Source: Luteibacter sp. dw_328 (GTDB lineage Bacteria; Pseudomonadota; Gammaproteobacteria; Xanthomonadales; Rhodanobacteraceae). From it: a DNA stretch of 64,000 nucleotides. Position 1 is the first letter of the stretch. Every line of letters starts with the position of its first letter. Both the position numbers and the translations under genes were made by a program. A model generated the notes under the pieces. That model ran no database searches, was not told the origin of the DNA, and saw only the letters and a list, made by a program, of their open reading frames with translations. The stretch is from contig NZ_JAAVUW010000008.1 of the NCBI RefSeq assembly GCF_018449605.1, forward strand, positions 1 to 64,000, read 5' to 3'. This document shows, piece after piece, positions 20,582 through 30,085 of this stretch.

Positions 20582-20850
20582 CGGCGCACCAACTGGATGT
20601 CCTGCGGCTTCGGCGTGATCATGCCGAGCTTGGCGCGGGCTTCTGCGTCGATACGGGCAGGCTCGGCGTAGGTGGCCTGCTCCAGCTCGAGCCGGCCGTA
20701 TTCGACACCGAGGTCGTCTTTCTGGCTCTGCATGCGCGAGAGCTCGACGAAGAGCACGCGGCTCTCGTGGCGCGTCCAGACCACACCGATCGCGCTGGCG
20801 AGGACCGCCAGCAGCAGGATCGAGAGGCAGATCGCGCCGAACACCTTCAT
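20578..20850 (-). CDS. ftsL: Cell division protein FtsL
   Basis: FtsL is a small bitopic divisome protein that forms a coiled coil with FtsB and activates FtsWI. The 90-residue product has a membrane helix at about 4-25, then a helical heptad region (about 28-65), and the family ending AEARAKLGMITPKPQDIQLV. Sequence conservation in FtsL is low, but the position between rsmH and ftsI, the size and the topology fit well. Confidence 0.95.
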   Translation of the reverse strand: MKVFGAICLSILLLAVLASAIGVVWTRHESRVLFVELSRMQSQKDDLGVEYGRLELEQATYAEPARIDAEARAKLGMITPKPQDIQLVRR

Positions 20851-21794
20851 GCGAGTTTCTCCGCGATGCGCAGCACGGCGGAACGCGAACGCGGGTTCGC
20901 GGCCACTTCGGCGTCGGAGGGGAAAATCGCCTTACCCACGGGCTTGAGGCGGGTCTGCGCCGCCTCGGGCGGCGGTCCGCGGCGATTGCCCTGCACGCGG
21001 CCCTCGTGCGAGCGGATGAACTGCTTCACCGTGCGGTCTTCCAGCGAGTGGAAGCTGATCACGGCGAGACGGCCGCCCACCTTGAGCAGGTCGAGGGCGG
21101 CGGCGAGGCCTTGCTCGACGGATTCGAGCTCGGCATTGACGCGAATACGCAACGCCTGGAAGGTGCGCGTGGCGGGGTTCTTGCCGGGCTCGCGGCGGCC
21201 GACGCAGCCGGCGACGAGATCGGCCAGCTCGGCGGTGCGGGTAATCGGCGCGGTGGCGCGACGCTCGACGATGACCTTGGCGATGCGACGGCTGAAGCGC
21301 TCTTCGCCGAAGCGCCAGAGCACGTCGGCGATGTCGAACTCGCTGGCTTCGGCCAGGAAGTCGGCGGCGCTGATGCCGCGCGACGTGTCCATGCGCATGT
21401 CGAGCGGCGCATCGGCCATGAAGCTGAAGCCGCGACTGCGATCGTCGAGTTGGGGCGAGGACACGCCGAGGTCGAGCAAGATGCCGTCGAGGCCGCCTTC
21501 GAGCGCCGCCCAGTCACCCATGGTGGCGAAGTTTTCGTGGCGCAGGGCGACACGCGGATCGGTGGCGAGGCCGGCTTCGGCCACGGCGATCGCCGTGGGG
21601 TCGCGGTCCATCAGGAACAGGCGGCCATCGGCGGACAGGCGCGAAAGGATCGCCCGGGCATGACCGCCACGGCCGAAGGTCCCATCCAGATAGCGCCCGT
21701 TCTCGCGCAAGGCGAGGCCCTCCACCGCTTCGTCGAGCATCACAGGGATGTGAACATCGCGCCCCGCCATCACCACATCCCGCTCCCGTTCCAC
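20847..21794 (-). CDS. rsmH: 16S rRNA (cytosine(1402)-N4)-methyltransferase RsmH
   Basis: RsmH (MraW) methylates N4 of C1402 in 16S rRNA, next to the base whose ribose is methylated by RsmI, also in this window. Motifs: HIPVMLDEAVEGL, the SAM loop YLDGTFGRGGHA, DLGVSSPQLDDRSRGFSF and LAVISFHSLEDRTVKQF. Start choice is open: GTG at 21794 has GAGG 5 nt upstream; TTG at 21797 and ATG at 21770 (giving MAGRDVHIPVML) are alternatives that alter only a few residues. Confidence 0.95.
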   Translation of the reverse strand: MERERDVVMAGRDVHIPVMLDEAVEGLALRENGRYLDGTFGRGGHARAILSRLSADGRLFLMDRDPTAIAVAEAGLATDPRVALRHENFATMGDWAALEGGLDGILLDLGVSSPQLDDRSRGFSFMADAPLDMRMDTSRGISAADFLAEASEFDIADVLWRFGEERFSRRIAKVIVERRATAPITRTAELADLVAGCVGRREPGKNPATRTFQALRIRVNAELESVEQGLAAALDLLKVGGRLAVISFHSLEDRTVKQFIRSHEGRVQGNRRGPPPEAAQTRLKPVGKAIFPSDAEVAANPRSRSAVLRIAEKLA

Positions 21795-21814
21795 CAAGAC
21801 CTCGAATTAGTTCG

Positions 21815-22261
21815 TCACAACCGCAGTTCCGCCATGTCGTCGCTGATCTCGTCCTCGCCGATCGTTTGTCGGATCTTGGCGAGGTGGGCCTGTTCGCTCC
21901 AAAGCTCGAACTTGTTACCCATGCCGAGAAGGACGGCCTTTTTTTCTATGCCCGCCGCCGAGCGTTGACTCGATGGAAGGAGGATGCGGGCCGCTCCGTC
22001 TGGCTCGACGATGGCCGCGGCACCCACCAGCTTCATCTGCAAAGCCCGATGGACGGCCTTGACGCTGGGCAGCGCGTTGACCTGGTCGCGAACCTGTTCC
22101 CATTCCGCGTACGGAAAGATCCAGAGACAGCCCGTGTCGAAGGGGTTGTAGGTGACGACCAGACGATTCGCGCAGGCGCCGGCAACCAGATCCCGATACG
22201 ACGTCGGAATCGTCAGACGACCTTTGTCGTCGACCGTAATGGCTGTCTCACCTTGAAACAT
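21815..22261 (-). CDS. mraZ: MraZ, transcriptional repressor of the dcw cluster
   Basis: MraZ is an AbrB-like ring-forming DNA-binding protein that represses the dcw promoter by binding tandem GTGGG-type boxes. I start at 22261 ([20 protein letters not shown]), which gives 148 residues with two SpoVT/AbrB-like repeats ([13 protein letters not shown] and [17 protein letters not shown]). The longer frame would run through the promoter and operator and is rejected. The operator directly upstream implies autoregulation. Confidence 0.96.
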   Translation of the reverse strand: MFQGETAITVDDKGRLTIPTSYRDLVAGACANRLVVTYNPFDTGCLWIFPYAEWEQVRDQVNALPSVKAVHRALQMKLVGAAAIVEPDGAARILLPSSQRSAAGIEKKAVLLGMGNKFELWSEQAHLAKIRQTIGEDEISDDMAELRL

Positions 22262-22274
22262 CTTCGTTGGCCGC

Positions 22275-22309
22275 CCCACCAAATCCCACGATTTCACACT
22301 GGGGCCCAC
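22275..22309 (-). promoter_or_regulatory. MraZ operator: four boxes with 10 bp period
   Basis: On the minus strand GTGGG, GTGTG, GTGGG and GTGGG follow each other with exactly 5 nt between them (boxes at 22305-22309, 22295-22299, 22285-22289 and 22275-22279). MraZ is known to bind such repeats on one DNA face. They lie between the -10 element and the mraZ ATG, so bound MraZ would block initiation. Confidence 0.85.
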
Positions 22310-22336
22310 GATAGTCTCGGGTACTGAGACTGTCAA
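22308..22336 (-). promoter_or_regulatory. dcw promoter upstream of mraZ
   Basis: TTGACA (22331-22336) and TATCGT (22308-22313) are separated by 17 bp on the minus strand, a sigma-70 arrangement with a perfect -35. The -10 overlaps the first MraZ box by 2 nt. The predicted transcript start is near 22300. Confidence 0.8.
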
Positions 22337-22523
22337 GGAAATTTTTCTTGTGAATCAAGGAGAAAGCTCACGTTCATCACCAATTCCAGCCGTTTCTTAG
22401 GAAGGGGCGGAAGGTGGTTGAATCGTTGAGGTTTTTTGCGAATCGCCTCGGTGTTTCAAGGGCCCTGCAAATGTGAAATCGAATGTGTGACTGAACTCAC
22501 GTTCATGCGACTCATGCAGCTTG

Positions 22524-22594
22524 TGTAGGAGCCGATTCATCGGCGATCCCCTAACCGTGTCGCAACACCCATCGCCGATGAATCGGCTCCCACA
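22524..22594. repeat. REPIN-like inverted REP pair
   Basis: Two REP units, GTAGGAGCCGATTCATCGGC at 22525 and GCCGATGAATCGGCTCCCAC near 22574, face each other over a short loop between mraZ and rnpB. The segment 22337-22520 upstream shows no gene or motif I can support. Confidence 0.85.
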
Positions 22595-22613
22595 GGGGCA
22601 AGGGGCCAATCAG

Positions 22614-22650
22614 CAAAAAACAAAGCGGCGCCGTCGTAAGACGGCGCCGC
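22614..22650 (-). terminator. Rho-independent terminator of rnpB
   Basis: GCGGCGCCGTC and GACGGCGCCGC form an 11 bp perfect stem with a TTAC loop at 22625-22650. On the minus strand it is followed by TTTGTTTTTTG. It lies 16 nt after the RNase P RNA 3' end. Confidence 0.93.
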
Positions 22651-22666
22651 GATGCCTTGAAGAAAA

Positions 22667-23029
<363 letters not shown>

Positions 23030-23036
23030 ATCTAGA

Positions 23037-23042
23037 ATTATA
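23037..23042 (-). promoter_or_regulatory. -10 element of the rnpB promoter
   Basis: A perfect TATAAT on the minus strand lies 7 nt before the predicted RNA 5' end, the correct distance for a sigma-70 start. No good -35 is seen. The upstream sequence is a G-rich tract that merges into a REP unit. Confidence 0.8.
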
Positions 23043-23067
23043 CGGCAAAAATCGCCCCCTCCCCCCC

Positions 23068-23217
23068 TGTAGGAGCCGATTCATCGGCGATGCTCCTCCT
23101 TCGATGGGAAATGGGGCTAGCAACCTGGGAGGAGCGCTGCTGCGCAGCGGGTTTATTCGCCATTCGCCGATGAATCGGCTCCTACATGTACTTATTGCCG
23201 ATGCATCGGCTCCTACA
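23068..23217. repeat. REP cluster, three units
   Basis: Three REP units: GTAGGAGCCGATTCATCGGC near 23070, then two inverted ones ending near 23186 and 23217 (the last has GCATCGG in place of GAATCGG). They occupy the rnpB-rsmI spacer and end about 30 bp before the rsmI start. Confidence 0.8.
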
Positions 23218-23246
23218 ATGCGCGGCTACCCCCACCGGATTTCCCG

Positions 23247-24074
23247 ATGCCCCTCTCCCGCCCCGGCATGCTTCACGTGGTCGCTACGCCGATCGGTCAT
23301 CGCGACGACATCAGCGCACGCGCCATCGAGACACTGCGCCGGGTCAAGGTGATCGCCGCCGAGGACACCCGGCACACGCGCCCCCTGCTGCAACACCTCG
23401 GTATCGACACGCCGCTGGTCGCCCTGCATGACCATAACGAGCGCACGGCAGTGGACGGCCTCATCGAGCGCATGCGCGGCGGTGACGACGTGGCCCTGGT
23501 GTCGGACGCCGGTACCCCCCTGATCAGCGACCCGGGTTTCCGGCTCGTTCGCGCCGCTCGCGCGGCGGGACTACGGGTGAGTCCGGTCCCGGGCGCTAGC
23601 GCGGTCGTCGCTGCCTTGTCTGTCGCCGGCCTGCCCAGCGACCGCTTCATCTTCGAGGGCTTCCTTTCGGCCAAGGCCGGCGCACGGCGCGCCCGCCTGA
23701 ATGAACTGGCCGGCGAATCGCGCACGCTCATCTTCTATGAATCGTCCCATCGCATCGTCGAGTCCCTCGAAGACATGTCCGCCGCCTTCGGCGCCGATCG
23801 TGAGGCGGTGATCGCCCGCGAACTCACCAAGATGTTCGAGACCGTCCTCGACGGGGGCCTGGCCAGCCTGGTCGAACGTGTCACGGCCGATCCCAACCAG
23901 CAGAAGGGCGAGTTCGTCGTGATGGTGGCCGGGCGCGAGGAGGGCGAGGACGAACGACTGGCCGAAGGCCTGCGCGTGTTCGCCATCCTCAAGGAGGAAC
24001 TGCCCCCGGCCAAGGCGGCGAAGATGGCCGCCGCGATCACCGGTGCACCGCGCAAGGCGCTCTACGGCAGTTGA
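23247..24074 (+). CDS. rsmI: 16S rRNA (cytidine(1402)-2'-O)-methyltransferase RsmI
   Basis: RsmI 2'-O-methylates C1402 in the ribosomal P site, partner to RsmH. The 275-residue tetrapyrrole-methylase fold protein shows LHVVATPIGHRDDIS, AAEDTRHTRPLL, ALVSDAGTPLISDPGF and GASAVVAAL, which are standard for the family. A C-terminal segment ends in APRKALYG. The neighbours rnpB, lpoA and yraN match the usual gammaproteobacterial order. The ATG 21 nt further in (MLHVV) is an alternative start. Confidence 0.96.
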   Translation: MPLSRPGMLHVVATPIGHRDDISARAIETLRRVKVIAAEDTRHTRPLLQHLGIDTPLVALHDHNERTAVDGLIERMRGGDDVALVSDAGTPLISDPGFRLVRAARAAGLRVSPVPGASAVVAALSVAGLPSDRFIFEGFLSAKAGARRARLNELAGESRTLIFYESSHRIVESLEDMSAAFGADREAVIARELTKMFETVLDGGLASLVERVTADPNQQKGEFVVMVAGREEGEDERLAEGLRVFAILKEELPPAKAAKMAAAITGAPRKALYGS

Positions 24075-24185
24075 TCGCCACATGAATCGCGGAGGGCGCC
24101 TCACATCGGCCTCGCGAAGCGATGGGCTATGATCCTGACGTTTCGGCGCCGGAGGGGCGCCGCCGTGCTGCCCAAGGAATCCTGC

Positions 24186-25988
24186 ATGCGACCGATCCGC
24201 GCCACTACCCTCGGCTTCCTGCTCTGCGCCGGTCTTGCCGGCTGCGTGACCCAGGGCGGCGTGAGCCAACACGGCTCCGCCCCTTCGGGTGAAGCCACGC
24301 AGGCGGCACAGGCGCTCTACACCAAGGGCCAGTTCGACCAGGCCGCACAGGCTTATATCGCGCTGGCCGGCCAGGATCCGTCACACCGCGACTACTACAA
24401 CCTTCTCGCCGCCGAAGCGTACCGCCAGGAAGGCGCGCTGGATCGCGCGGCGCCCATCGTCGCCGATATCCGCCGTTCCCGGCTCGAGGGCGAAGACGCG
24501 CTGCGCTTCGATGCCCTGCGCGCCGAGATCGCCCTGAAGAACAACGACCCGGCGAGCGCGCTTTCCTATACGGGCAAGCCCTCGTCGCGCGTATCGCCAC
24601 AGATCGAGCAGCGGCTGGCTGAACTGCGCGCCCGCGCGCAGGCCGCGTCGAACGACCCCTGGAGCGCCGCACAGACCCGCGTGGAGCTCGACACTCAGTT
24701 GCGTGGCCTCGATCGCGAACAGAACCGACGGGAAATCCTCACCCTGCTCATCGGGATGGGACCCCAGCCCCTGGCCGAACGCGGCGATGCGCTATCGGCC
24801 ACTGACCCGATGCGGCCGTGGGTGATCGAAGCGCAGAGTCAGCTCGGTAGCGTAACGCGCACCCCCGCCGTGCTCGACCAGGCCGTCGGCACGGTCACGG
24901 GCGACAAGGGCGTTCGCGAAGGCTACAAGGTACCGACCAAGGTGGCGCTGCTGCTGCCCCTCACGGGGCCGTTGGCAGGTGCGGGAGCAGCCATCCGTGA
25001 CGGCTTCTTCACCAATTACATCGAAGCGGCGCACACCAACGCGCCGCGCCCGGAAATCGTCGTCTATGACGCCGGCAACGACGCGCAGCACGCCGTCGCC
25101 GCGTATGACAAGGCTGTCGCCGAGGGCGCCCGTTTCGTCGTGGGCCCGCTCAATCGTGACGGCGTGACCGCCATCTTCGCGAAGGGCGCCCTGCCCGCGC
25201 CGATGCTCACCCTGAACTACCCCAACGACAACAAGAACCTTCCGCCGGCCGGCGCGAACGAGTTCGGGCTGCTACCGGAGACCGAAGGCGCCCAGGTGGC
25301 CGACCACATGGCCGACCGCGGCATGCGCACGGCCCTCGTCGTGGTCTCCACAGACGATTTCGCCCGCCGTGCCGGCAACGCCTTCAAGGCCGAGTGGCAG
25401 GCTCGCGGTGGCACCGTGACGAGCCAGGCGACGCTGGACTCGGCGAGCATCGATTTCGCCTCGCAGCTTTCCGCCCCGGCCGACCAGGACCCCGCCACCG
25501 GCGGCGTCTTCATCAGCATGAAGCCGCAACAGGCGCGCCTGCTCCTGCCGCAACTGCGCCTGGCGAAGATCACCTTGCCGGTGTTCGCGACCTCGCACGT
25601 GTACAGCGGCGGCGATGACGCCACGGCCGACCGCGACCTGGAAGGCGTGGAATTCTGCGACGCGCCCTGGCTGTTCGATGGACAACCGGGCCTGCCCCGT
25701 CGCTCCGACCTGTCGTCCGCACTGCCGTCGACCAAGGGTGTCGCCGCACGGCTGTTCGCCTTCGGCATGGACGCCTGGGGCCTCGTGCCTTACATCGACT
25801 GGATGCGCGGCCATCCTGGCAGTTACCTGCCGGGCGCCACCGGCCAGTTGGTGGCGGACGAGTTCGGACGCGTGCGACGCGTACTGATCTGGGCGCGCTT
25901 CACCGACGGCGTGGCCCACCCGGTCGCGGGTAGCCTCGAACTCGAAGCGCCGGCAGCGGCCCCGAACGTGGAAAGCGGCGGCGGCTGA
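24186..25988 (+). CDS. lpoA: Penicillin-binding protein activator LpoA (LppC family)
   Basis: LpoA is an outer-membrane lipoprotein that activates PBP1a from the periplasm. Starting at the ATG 24186 gives a 600-residue protein with signal peptide and lipobox LAGC (Cys about 20). It then has a TPR-like helical N-terminal domain (about 35-230) and a C-terminal periplasmic-binding-protein fold (about 255-590, from KVALLLPLTGPLAGAGAAI). The upstream ATG at 24129 would add a non-signal sequence and is rejected. Confidence 0.9.
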   Translation: MRPIRATTLGFLLCAGLAGCVTQGGVSQHGSAPSGEATQAAQALYTKGQFDQAAQAYIALAGQDPSHRDYYNLLAAEAYRQEGALDRAAPIVADIRRSRLEGEDALRFDALRAEIALKNNDPASALSYTGKPSSRVSPQIEQRLAELRARAQAASNDPWSAAQTRVELDTQLRGLDREQNRREILTLLIGMGPQPLAERGDALSATDPMRPWVIEAQSQLGSVTRTPAVLDQAVGTVTGDKGVREGYKVPTKVALLLPLTGPLAGAGAAIRDGFFTNYIEAAHTNAPRPEIVVYDAGNDAQHAVAAYDKAVAEGARFVVGPLNRDGVTAIFAKGALPAPMLTLNYPNDNKNLPPAGANEFGLLPETEGAQVADHMADRGMRTALVVVSTDDFARRAGNAFKAEWQARGGTVTSQATLDSASIDFASQLSAPADQDPATGGVFISMKPQQARLLLPQLRLAKITLPVFATSHVYSGGDDATADRDLEGVEFCDAPWLFDGQPGLPRRSDLSSALPSTKGVAARLFAFGMDAWGLVPYIDWMRGHPGSYLPGATGQLVADEFGRVRRVLIWARFTDGVAHPVAGSLELEAPAAAPNVESGGG

Positions 25989-26017
25989 TTCCCGCCGGCG
26001 CGGCCAGGGAGTGCCGC

Positions 26018-26395
26018 GTGACCACCACAACGAAAAAGACCACCGCACGCCGCGCCACCGGAGATCGCTTCGAGGGCGCGGCGTTGTCGTTTCTGCAATC
26101 GCGTGGCCTGCGCCTGGTGCGCGCCAACTTTCTTTGTCGCCACGGCGAGATCGACCTCGTCATGCGTGACGGCGAGACCCTCGTCTTCGTTGAAGTGCGC
26201 TACCGGCGCAGCGCTGCGTTCGGTGGCGCGCTGGGCTCGGTCACGGTGGCCAAGCGACGAAAGCTGATCAGCGCGGCGCATCTCTGGTTGGCATGGCATC
26301 CGCACGATGCGCAGCGCCCATGCCGGTTCGATGTGCTGGCGTTCGAGGGGGAGACGGTCGAGTGGGTGCGCGGGGCGTTCGACGCGGCCCAGTAA
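26018..26395 (+). CDS. yraN: YraN/UPF0102 family nuclease-like protein
   Basis: UPF0102 proteins share the fold of Holliday-junction and restriction nucleases; their role is not settled. The 125-residue product has the family core GDRFEGAALSFL, CRHGEIDLVMRDGETLVFVEVRYR (the acidic and lysine/arginine active-site pattern) and KRRKLISAAHLWL. It starts with GTG at 26018, 6 nt after AGGGAG, and lies 29 nt after lpoA, so the two are probably co-transcribed. Confidence 0.9.
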   Translation: MTTTTKKTTARRATGDRFEGAALSFLQSRGLRLVRANFLCRHGEIDLVMRDGETLVFVEVRYRRSAAFGGALGSVTVAKRRKLISAAHLWLAWHPHDAQRPCRFDVLAFEGETVEWVRGAFDAAQ

Positions 26396-26400
26396 ATACA

Positions 26401-26482
26401 TGTGGGAGCCGCTTCAGCGGCGAAAAGCCAACGGAGCGGTATAGCCGACGCCCCCATCGCCGGCATAGCCGGCTCCCACACA
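26401..26482. repeat. REPIN-like pair, divergent subtype
   Basis: TGTGGGAGCCGCTTCAGCGGC and GCCGGCATAGCCGGCTCCCAC form inverted REP-like arms with a different core from the GATTCATC type elsewhere. The pair sits between the convergent yraN and HAD genes and may act as a bidirectional transcript end. Confidence 0.75.
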
Positions 26483-26515
26483 GAAGAAGAGGCTCCTACG
26501 GAACCCCCCTCGGGA

Positions 26516-27190
26516 TCAGGCGGTGACCAGGAAGGCCTCGCGACCCATCGTCGCCAGCTCACCGACGGTGTCGATCGTGATGTCCGGCGGCGTCTCCTGC
26601 AGTTCGGCGCCTGCTGCGGCAGCATAGTGACCCTGCTTGACGAACACCGTGGTCACCTTGTCGCCCAGCAGTTTCTTCAGCGCGACAAGAATGCGCGGTT
26701 TATCGTCGACCATGACGTAATGGTCGGCGGGGTAGCGCCTCTGCATGTCGTCGAGCATGTCTTCCTTGTGCACGTAGATCAGCACGTCCTCGCGGAAGGC
26801 GTCCCACAATCCGGCGCGACGGATCTTGCGCGGCTGGAATACCGTGTCGCCGTCGGACATGATCACCGGCCGGCCGAGGGTGCGCAGATGGTCGATCGCC
26901 TCGAGGACGCCCGGAAAACGCCGCTCATCGAAGGGATAGTCCAGCAGGAAGAACGACATCTCCATGAAGGCCAGGCTGCTGTCCTGGCCACGCAGGCGCT
27001 GCAGCACGCCGAGATAGTCCGCGTAACCGACCTGGCCGCGGATCTCCTTGTCGATCGCGGTATAGCGCGCCTGCCCCGCTTCGCCGAAGTCACGCAGCAG
27101 GCGTGCGGCAAGGTCGGCGCTGAAACGGTCGTTGTCGATCAGGGTGTTGTCGACGTCAAACAGAAAAACGATGGGGTCGCGGGTGGACAC
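26516..27190 (-). CDS. HAD-superfamily hydrolase
   Basis: A cytoplasmic HAD phosphatase of unknown substrate. From GTG at 27190, with AGGA 6 nt upstream, it has 224 residues. All four HAD motifs are visible: FLFDVDNTLID (nucleophile Asp), VIMSDGD, the lysine in VHKEDML, and VMVDDKPRI. The cap region of about 110 residues is helical (C1 type), as in phosphoglycolate phosphatase-like enzymes, but the substrate cannot be read from sequence. A GTG 15 nt upstream is an alternative start. Confidence 0.85.
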   Translation of the reverse strand: MSTRDPIVFLFDVDNTLIDNDRFSADLAARLLRDFGEAGQARYTAIDKEIRGQVGYADYLGVLQRLRGQDSSLAFMEMSFFLLDYPFDERRFPGVLEAIDHLRTLGRPVIMSDGDTVFQPRKIRRAGLWDAFREDVLIYVHKEDMLDDMQRRYPADHYVMVDDKPRILVALKKLLGDKVTTVFVKQGHYAAAAGAELQETPPDITIDTVGELATMGREAFLVTA

Positions 27191-27281
27191 GATGGATCCT
27201 TGCACGGGTAGCTTCCCGCCTATATGGGGATGCTCATCGTGGACCGAAGGGGCCTACGGGGTCTTGTATGGGCGAACCCGA

Positions 27282-30026
27282 TCACGCCCGCCGCGGGGGC
27301 ACGAGGGACAGCCGGGTACCCCCGCTCGTTTTCGAATTCGGCGCCAGCAGGCGCTCGATTTCGTCCGGCGGCAGCGGCCGTGAGTAGAGGAAGCCTTGCC
27401 CTTCCTGGCAGCCGGCGCGCAGCAGGAAGTCGTGCTGGGCCTCGGTCTCGATACCCTCGGCGATCGTGTGAAGGTCAAGGCTGCGCGCGATAGCCACCAT
27501 GGCCTCGGTGATCGCCACGTCGTTGCCGTTGGTCGGCAGGCCGGTAATGAAAGAGCGGTCGATCTTCAGGTACGCCACCGCCGGCAGCTTCAGGTACGCC
27601 AGCGAGGAATAGCCGGTGCCGAAATCGTCGATCGCCACACCCACGCCCAACTTGTGCAGGGCGAGCATGGCGCGCTCGGTATCCTCGCCAAGACGCAGGA
27701 TCGCGCTTTCGGTGAGCTCCACCAACAAGCGCTTGGGGGCGATCCCGGTGGTGAGTACGGCCTGGCTCACCCCCGCAAGAAAATCCGGATGACCGAACGA
27801 GCCCGCCGACACGTTCACGGCAAGCCGCAGCGACGGCAGCCGCGCGATATCCCAAAGGCGTAGCTGCTCGCACGCGGTCTCGAGTACCCATTGGTCGATC
27901 TGGCGAATCAGGCCGAGGCTTTCGGCGAGCGGAATGAACTCGTCCGGGCCGACGTTGCCACGCTCGGGATGACGCCAGCGGATCAGCGCTTCCACGGCGA
28001 CGATGCGACCGCTCTTCATCTCCACGCTAGGCTGGTAGACCAGATGGAACTCGTGACGGGTCAGGGCCTGGCGTAGTTCGGAAGCGAGCTTGAGGCGACG
28101 CCGCGCATCCGCATGCATCTTCGGCGTATAGAAGCGCAAGGCATTGCGCTCTTCGGTCTTGGCCACGTACATGGCCGCGTCCGCATTGGCGATGAGGGTG
28201 ACCGCATCGTTGCCGTCGAGCGGGTAACCGGCGATGCCGATACTCGCGCTGACGAAGAGTTCGTAGTCGCCCAGGTCGAAGGGCCGCGCGAGCGCGGCAA
28301 GCATGGCCTCGGCGACCACGAGTGCCTCCTCACGCGAGCGCAGGTCGGCAAGCAACACGGTGAACTCGTCGCCACCGATACGGCCGGCAACATCCTCCGG
28401 TGTCAGCTGCGCGCGAATGCGCTCGGCCACACGCATAAGGAGCGCGTCGCCGGTGGCGTGGCTGTAGCTGTCGTTGACGACTTTGAACGCATCGAGGTCG
28501 ACGAAGAGCACGGCGATGGCGCCGCGCTCGTGAGCCGCGCGGGTGATCGCTTCGGCGCAACGGCGCTCGAACTCGGCACGCGTGACCAGGCCGGTGAGCG
28601 GATCGTGCGTGGCCATGTGCTGCAGGCGCTGGCGATCGGCCTTGCGGGCGGTGATGTCGGAGACGACGGCGACATAATGCTGAGGGCGCCCTTCGCTATC
28701 GCGAATGGTGCTGATGCTCATCAGCTCCGGATAGGTACTGCCATCGGCGCGCTGGCTCTCCACTTCGCCAAGCCAGTTGTCACCGGAGGCGATGTCTTCC
28801 CATAGCGACGCCGGCAGTGGTCGGCCATCGGGCAAGGTGCGCGTGGCATCGAAACGCGTGCGGCGCAGCGCCTGCAACGAAATGCCGGTGAGCTTGGCAT
28901 GCGCCGCATTCGCCGTGGTCACGCGGCGATCGGCGTCGGCGATGATCACGCCTTCGGCGATGCTGGCAAGCGCCTCGGCGGCGATCTTGCGCTCCTGCTC
29001 CATGGCTACCCGATCGGAAATATCGCGGACGATGGCCTGGCACACCTGACGCGAGCCCCAGACGACGAGGCTGCTCTGCGTCTCCACCGGCCGCGTGCTG
29101 CCGTCGGCATTGCGCAGCACACCGGTACCGGCGTGGTCGGAGCCTTCGACGAACAGACTGGAAAGCTGGATGCCGATGAGTTCGGCACGCGAACAACCAA
29201 GCCAGTTCGCGGCTCTTCGGTTGGTATCGAGGATGCGCCCGCTCTCCTCGTCCACCATGAAGATGGCATCGGCTGCGCTGTCGAACAGGAGGCTATACCG
29301 CTCCTCGGTGCCGCGAATGGTGGCGACGATACGCCCGGCCATGCGCAGCCACAAAAGCGATGCGAGCGTGGCGACACCGAACACCGTGAAGAACAGGACG
29401 CGGCCGATCCACGACGCGCCGTTGGCGATGTCGAGCGAGAACGCCTTGGCACGGGGTTCGACATAACTGTTGAGCGCCGCGATATGGCTGCGCTCCGCGT
29501 CGATCATCGCGGTGGGCGGCGTACCTGCCGCATACGCGCGATCGAGCCGGTCGGCGGTATCGGCGAGATCGTTCAGGCTGGCATCCACGGAACGCCATTC
29601 CGTCACGGCCTCGCGCACGTACGGCATACCGGAAAAATATTGGAAGATGAAGACCATTCCCGGAATGGCCTCCGGAATGACACCTCCGCGAGCGAAGGCA
29701 TCGTAGACCTCGGCGTAAACGAAATCGCCACTGGCGATGGAGTCACGCGCCCAGCGATCGGCCATCAATACAGCGTAATTTCGCCGAAAACCGGCAAGGT
29801 CCGCCGGACGTCCGTGCGTGGCGTATTCGTCCAGATCGATGACGGCCTGCTTCTGCGCCTTGGACCAAAGACTCTCGCCGTTGAGGAAACCGGCGAGAGT
29901 CACCTGGGTCTGGAGCGCTACCCATGTGAGGGCAAGGATGAGGCCAACGACCGCGACGAGCGCATAGGCCAGTGGCCGCAGGCGCCTCGAAAGGGGTACT
30001 TGGTGACTGGCCTCAACGCGTTGCAT
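27282..30026 (-). CDS. PAS-GGDEF-EAL membrane protein, c-di-GMP turnover
   Basis: This is a predicted bifunctional or switchable c-di-GMP enzyme of 914 residues. It has a membrane helix (about 18-39), a helical periplasmic sensor region (about 40-205), a second membrane helix (about 208-228) and two PAS domains (about 240-340 and 345-462). A GGDEF domain follows with GGDEF intact at 551-555, then an EAL domain with EAL at 679-681, DDFGTGYSS and the IAEGIE loop intact. The RxxD inhibitory site is absent (TPED instead). Both activities are plausible. It starts 59 nt after the haem-oxygenase-fold gene, so they may be co-transcribed. Confidence 0.92.
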   Translation of the reverse strand: MQRVEASHQVPLSRRLRPLAYALVAVVGLILALTWVALQTQVTLAGFLNGESLWSKAQKQAVIDLDEYATHGRPADLAGFRRNYAVLMADRWARDSIASGDFVYAEVYDAFARGGVIPEAIPGMVFIFQYFSGMPYVREAVTEWRSVDASLNDLADTADRLDRAYAAGTPPTAMIDAERSHIAALNSYVEPRAKAFSLDIANGASWIGRVLFFTVFGVATLASLLWLRMAGRIVATIRGTEERYSLLFDSAADAIFMVDEESGRILDTNRRAANWLGCSRAELIGIQLSSLFVEGSDHAGTGVLRNADGSTRPVETQSSLVVWGSRQVCQAIVRDISDRVAMEQERKIAAEALASIAEGVIIADADRRVTTANAAHAKLTGISLQALRRTRFDATRTLPDGRPLPASLWEDIASGDNWLGEVESQRADGSTYPELMSISTIRDSEGRPQHYVAVVSDITARKADRQRLQHMATHDPLTGLVTRAEFERRCAEAITRAAHERGAIAVLFVDLDAFKVVNDSYSHATGDALLMRVAERIRAQLTPEDVAGRIGGDEFTVLLADLRSREEALVVAEAMLAALARPFDLGDYELFVSASIGIAGYPLDGNDAVTLIANADAAMYVAKTEERNALRFYTPKMHADARRRLKLASELRQALTRHEFHLVYQPSVEMKSGRIVAVEALIRWRHPERGNVGPDEFIPLAESLGLIRQIDQWVLETACEQLRLWDIARLPSLRLAVNVSAGSFGHPDFLAGVSQAVLTTGIAPKRLLVELTESAILRLGEDTERAMLALHKLGVGVAIDDFGTGYSSLAYLKLPAVAYLKIDRSFITGLPTNGNDVAITEAMVAIARSLDLHTIAEGIETEAQHDFLLRAGCQEGQGFLYSRPLPPDEIERLLAPNSKTSGGTRLSLVPPRRA

Positions 30027-30085
30027 CGTTCCCTCATATCCTCATCCGATCGTGATAGTGCGCCACATGGCGCCCAACTTGCGAG

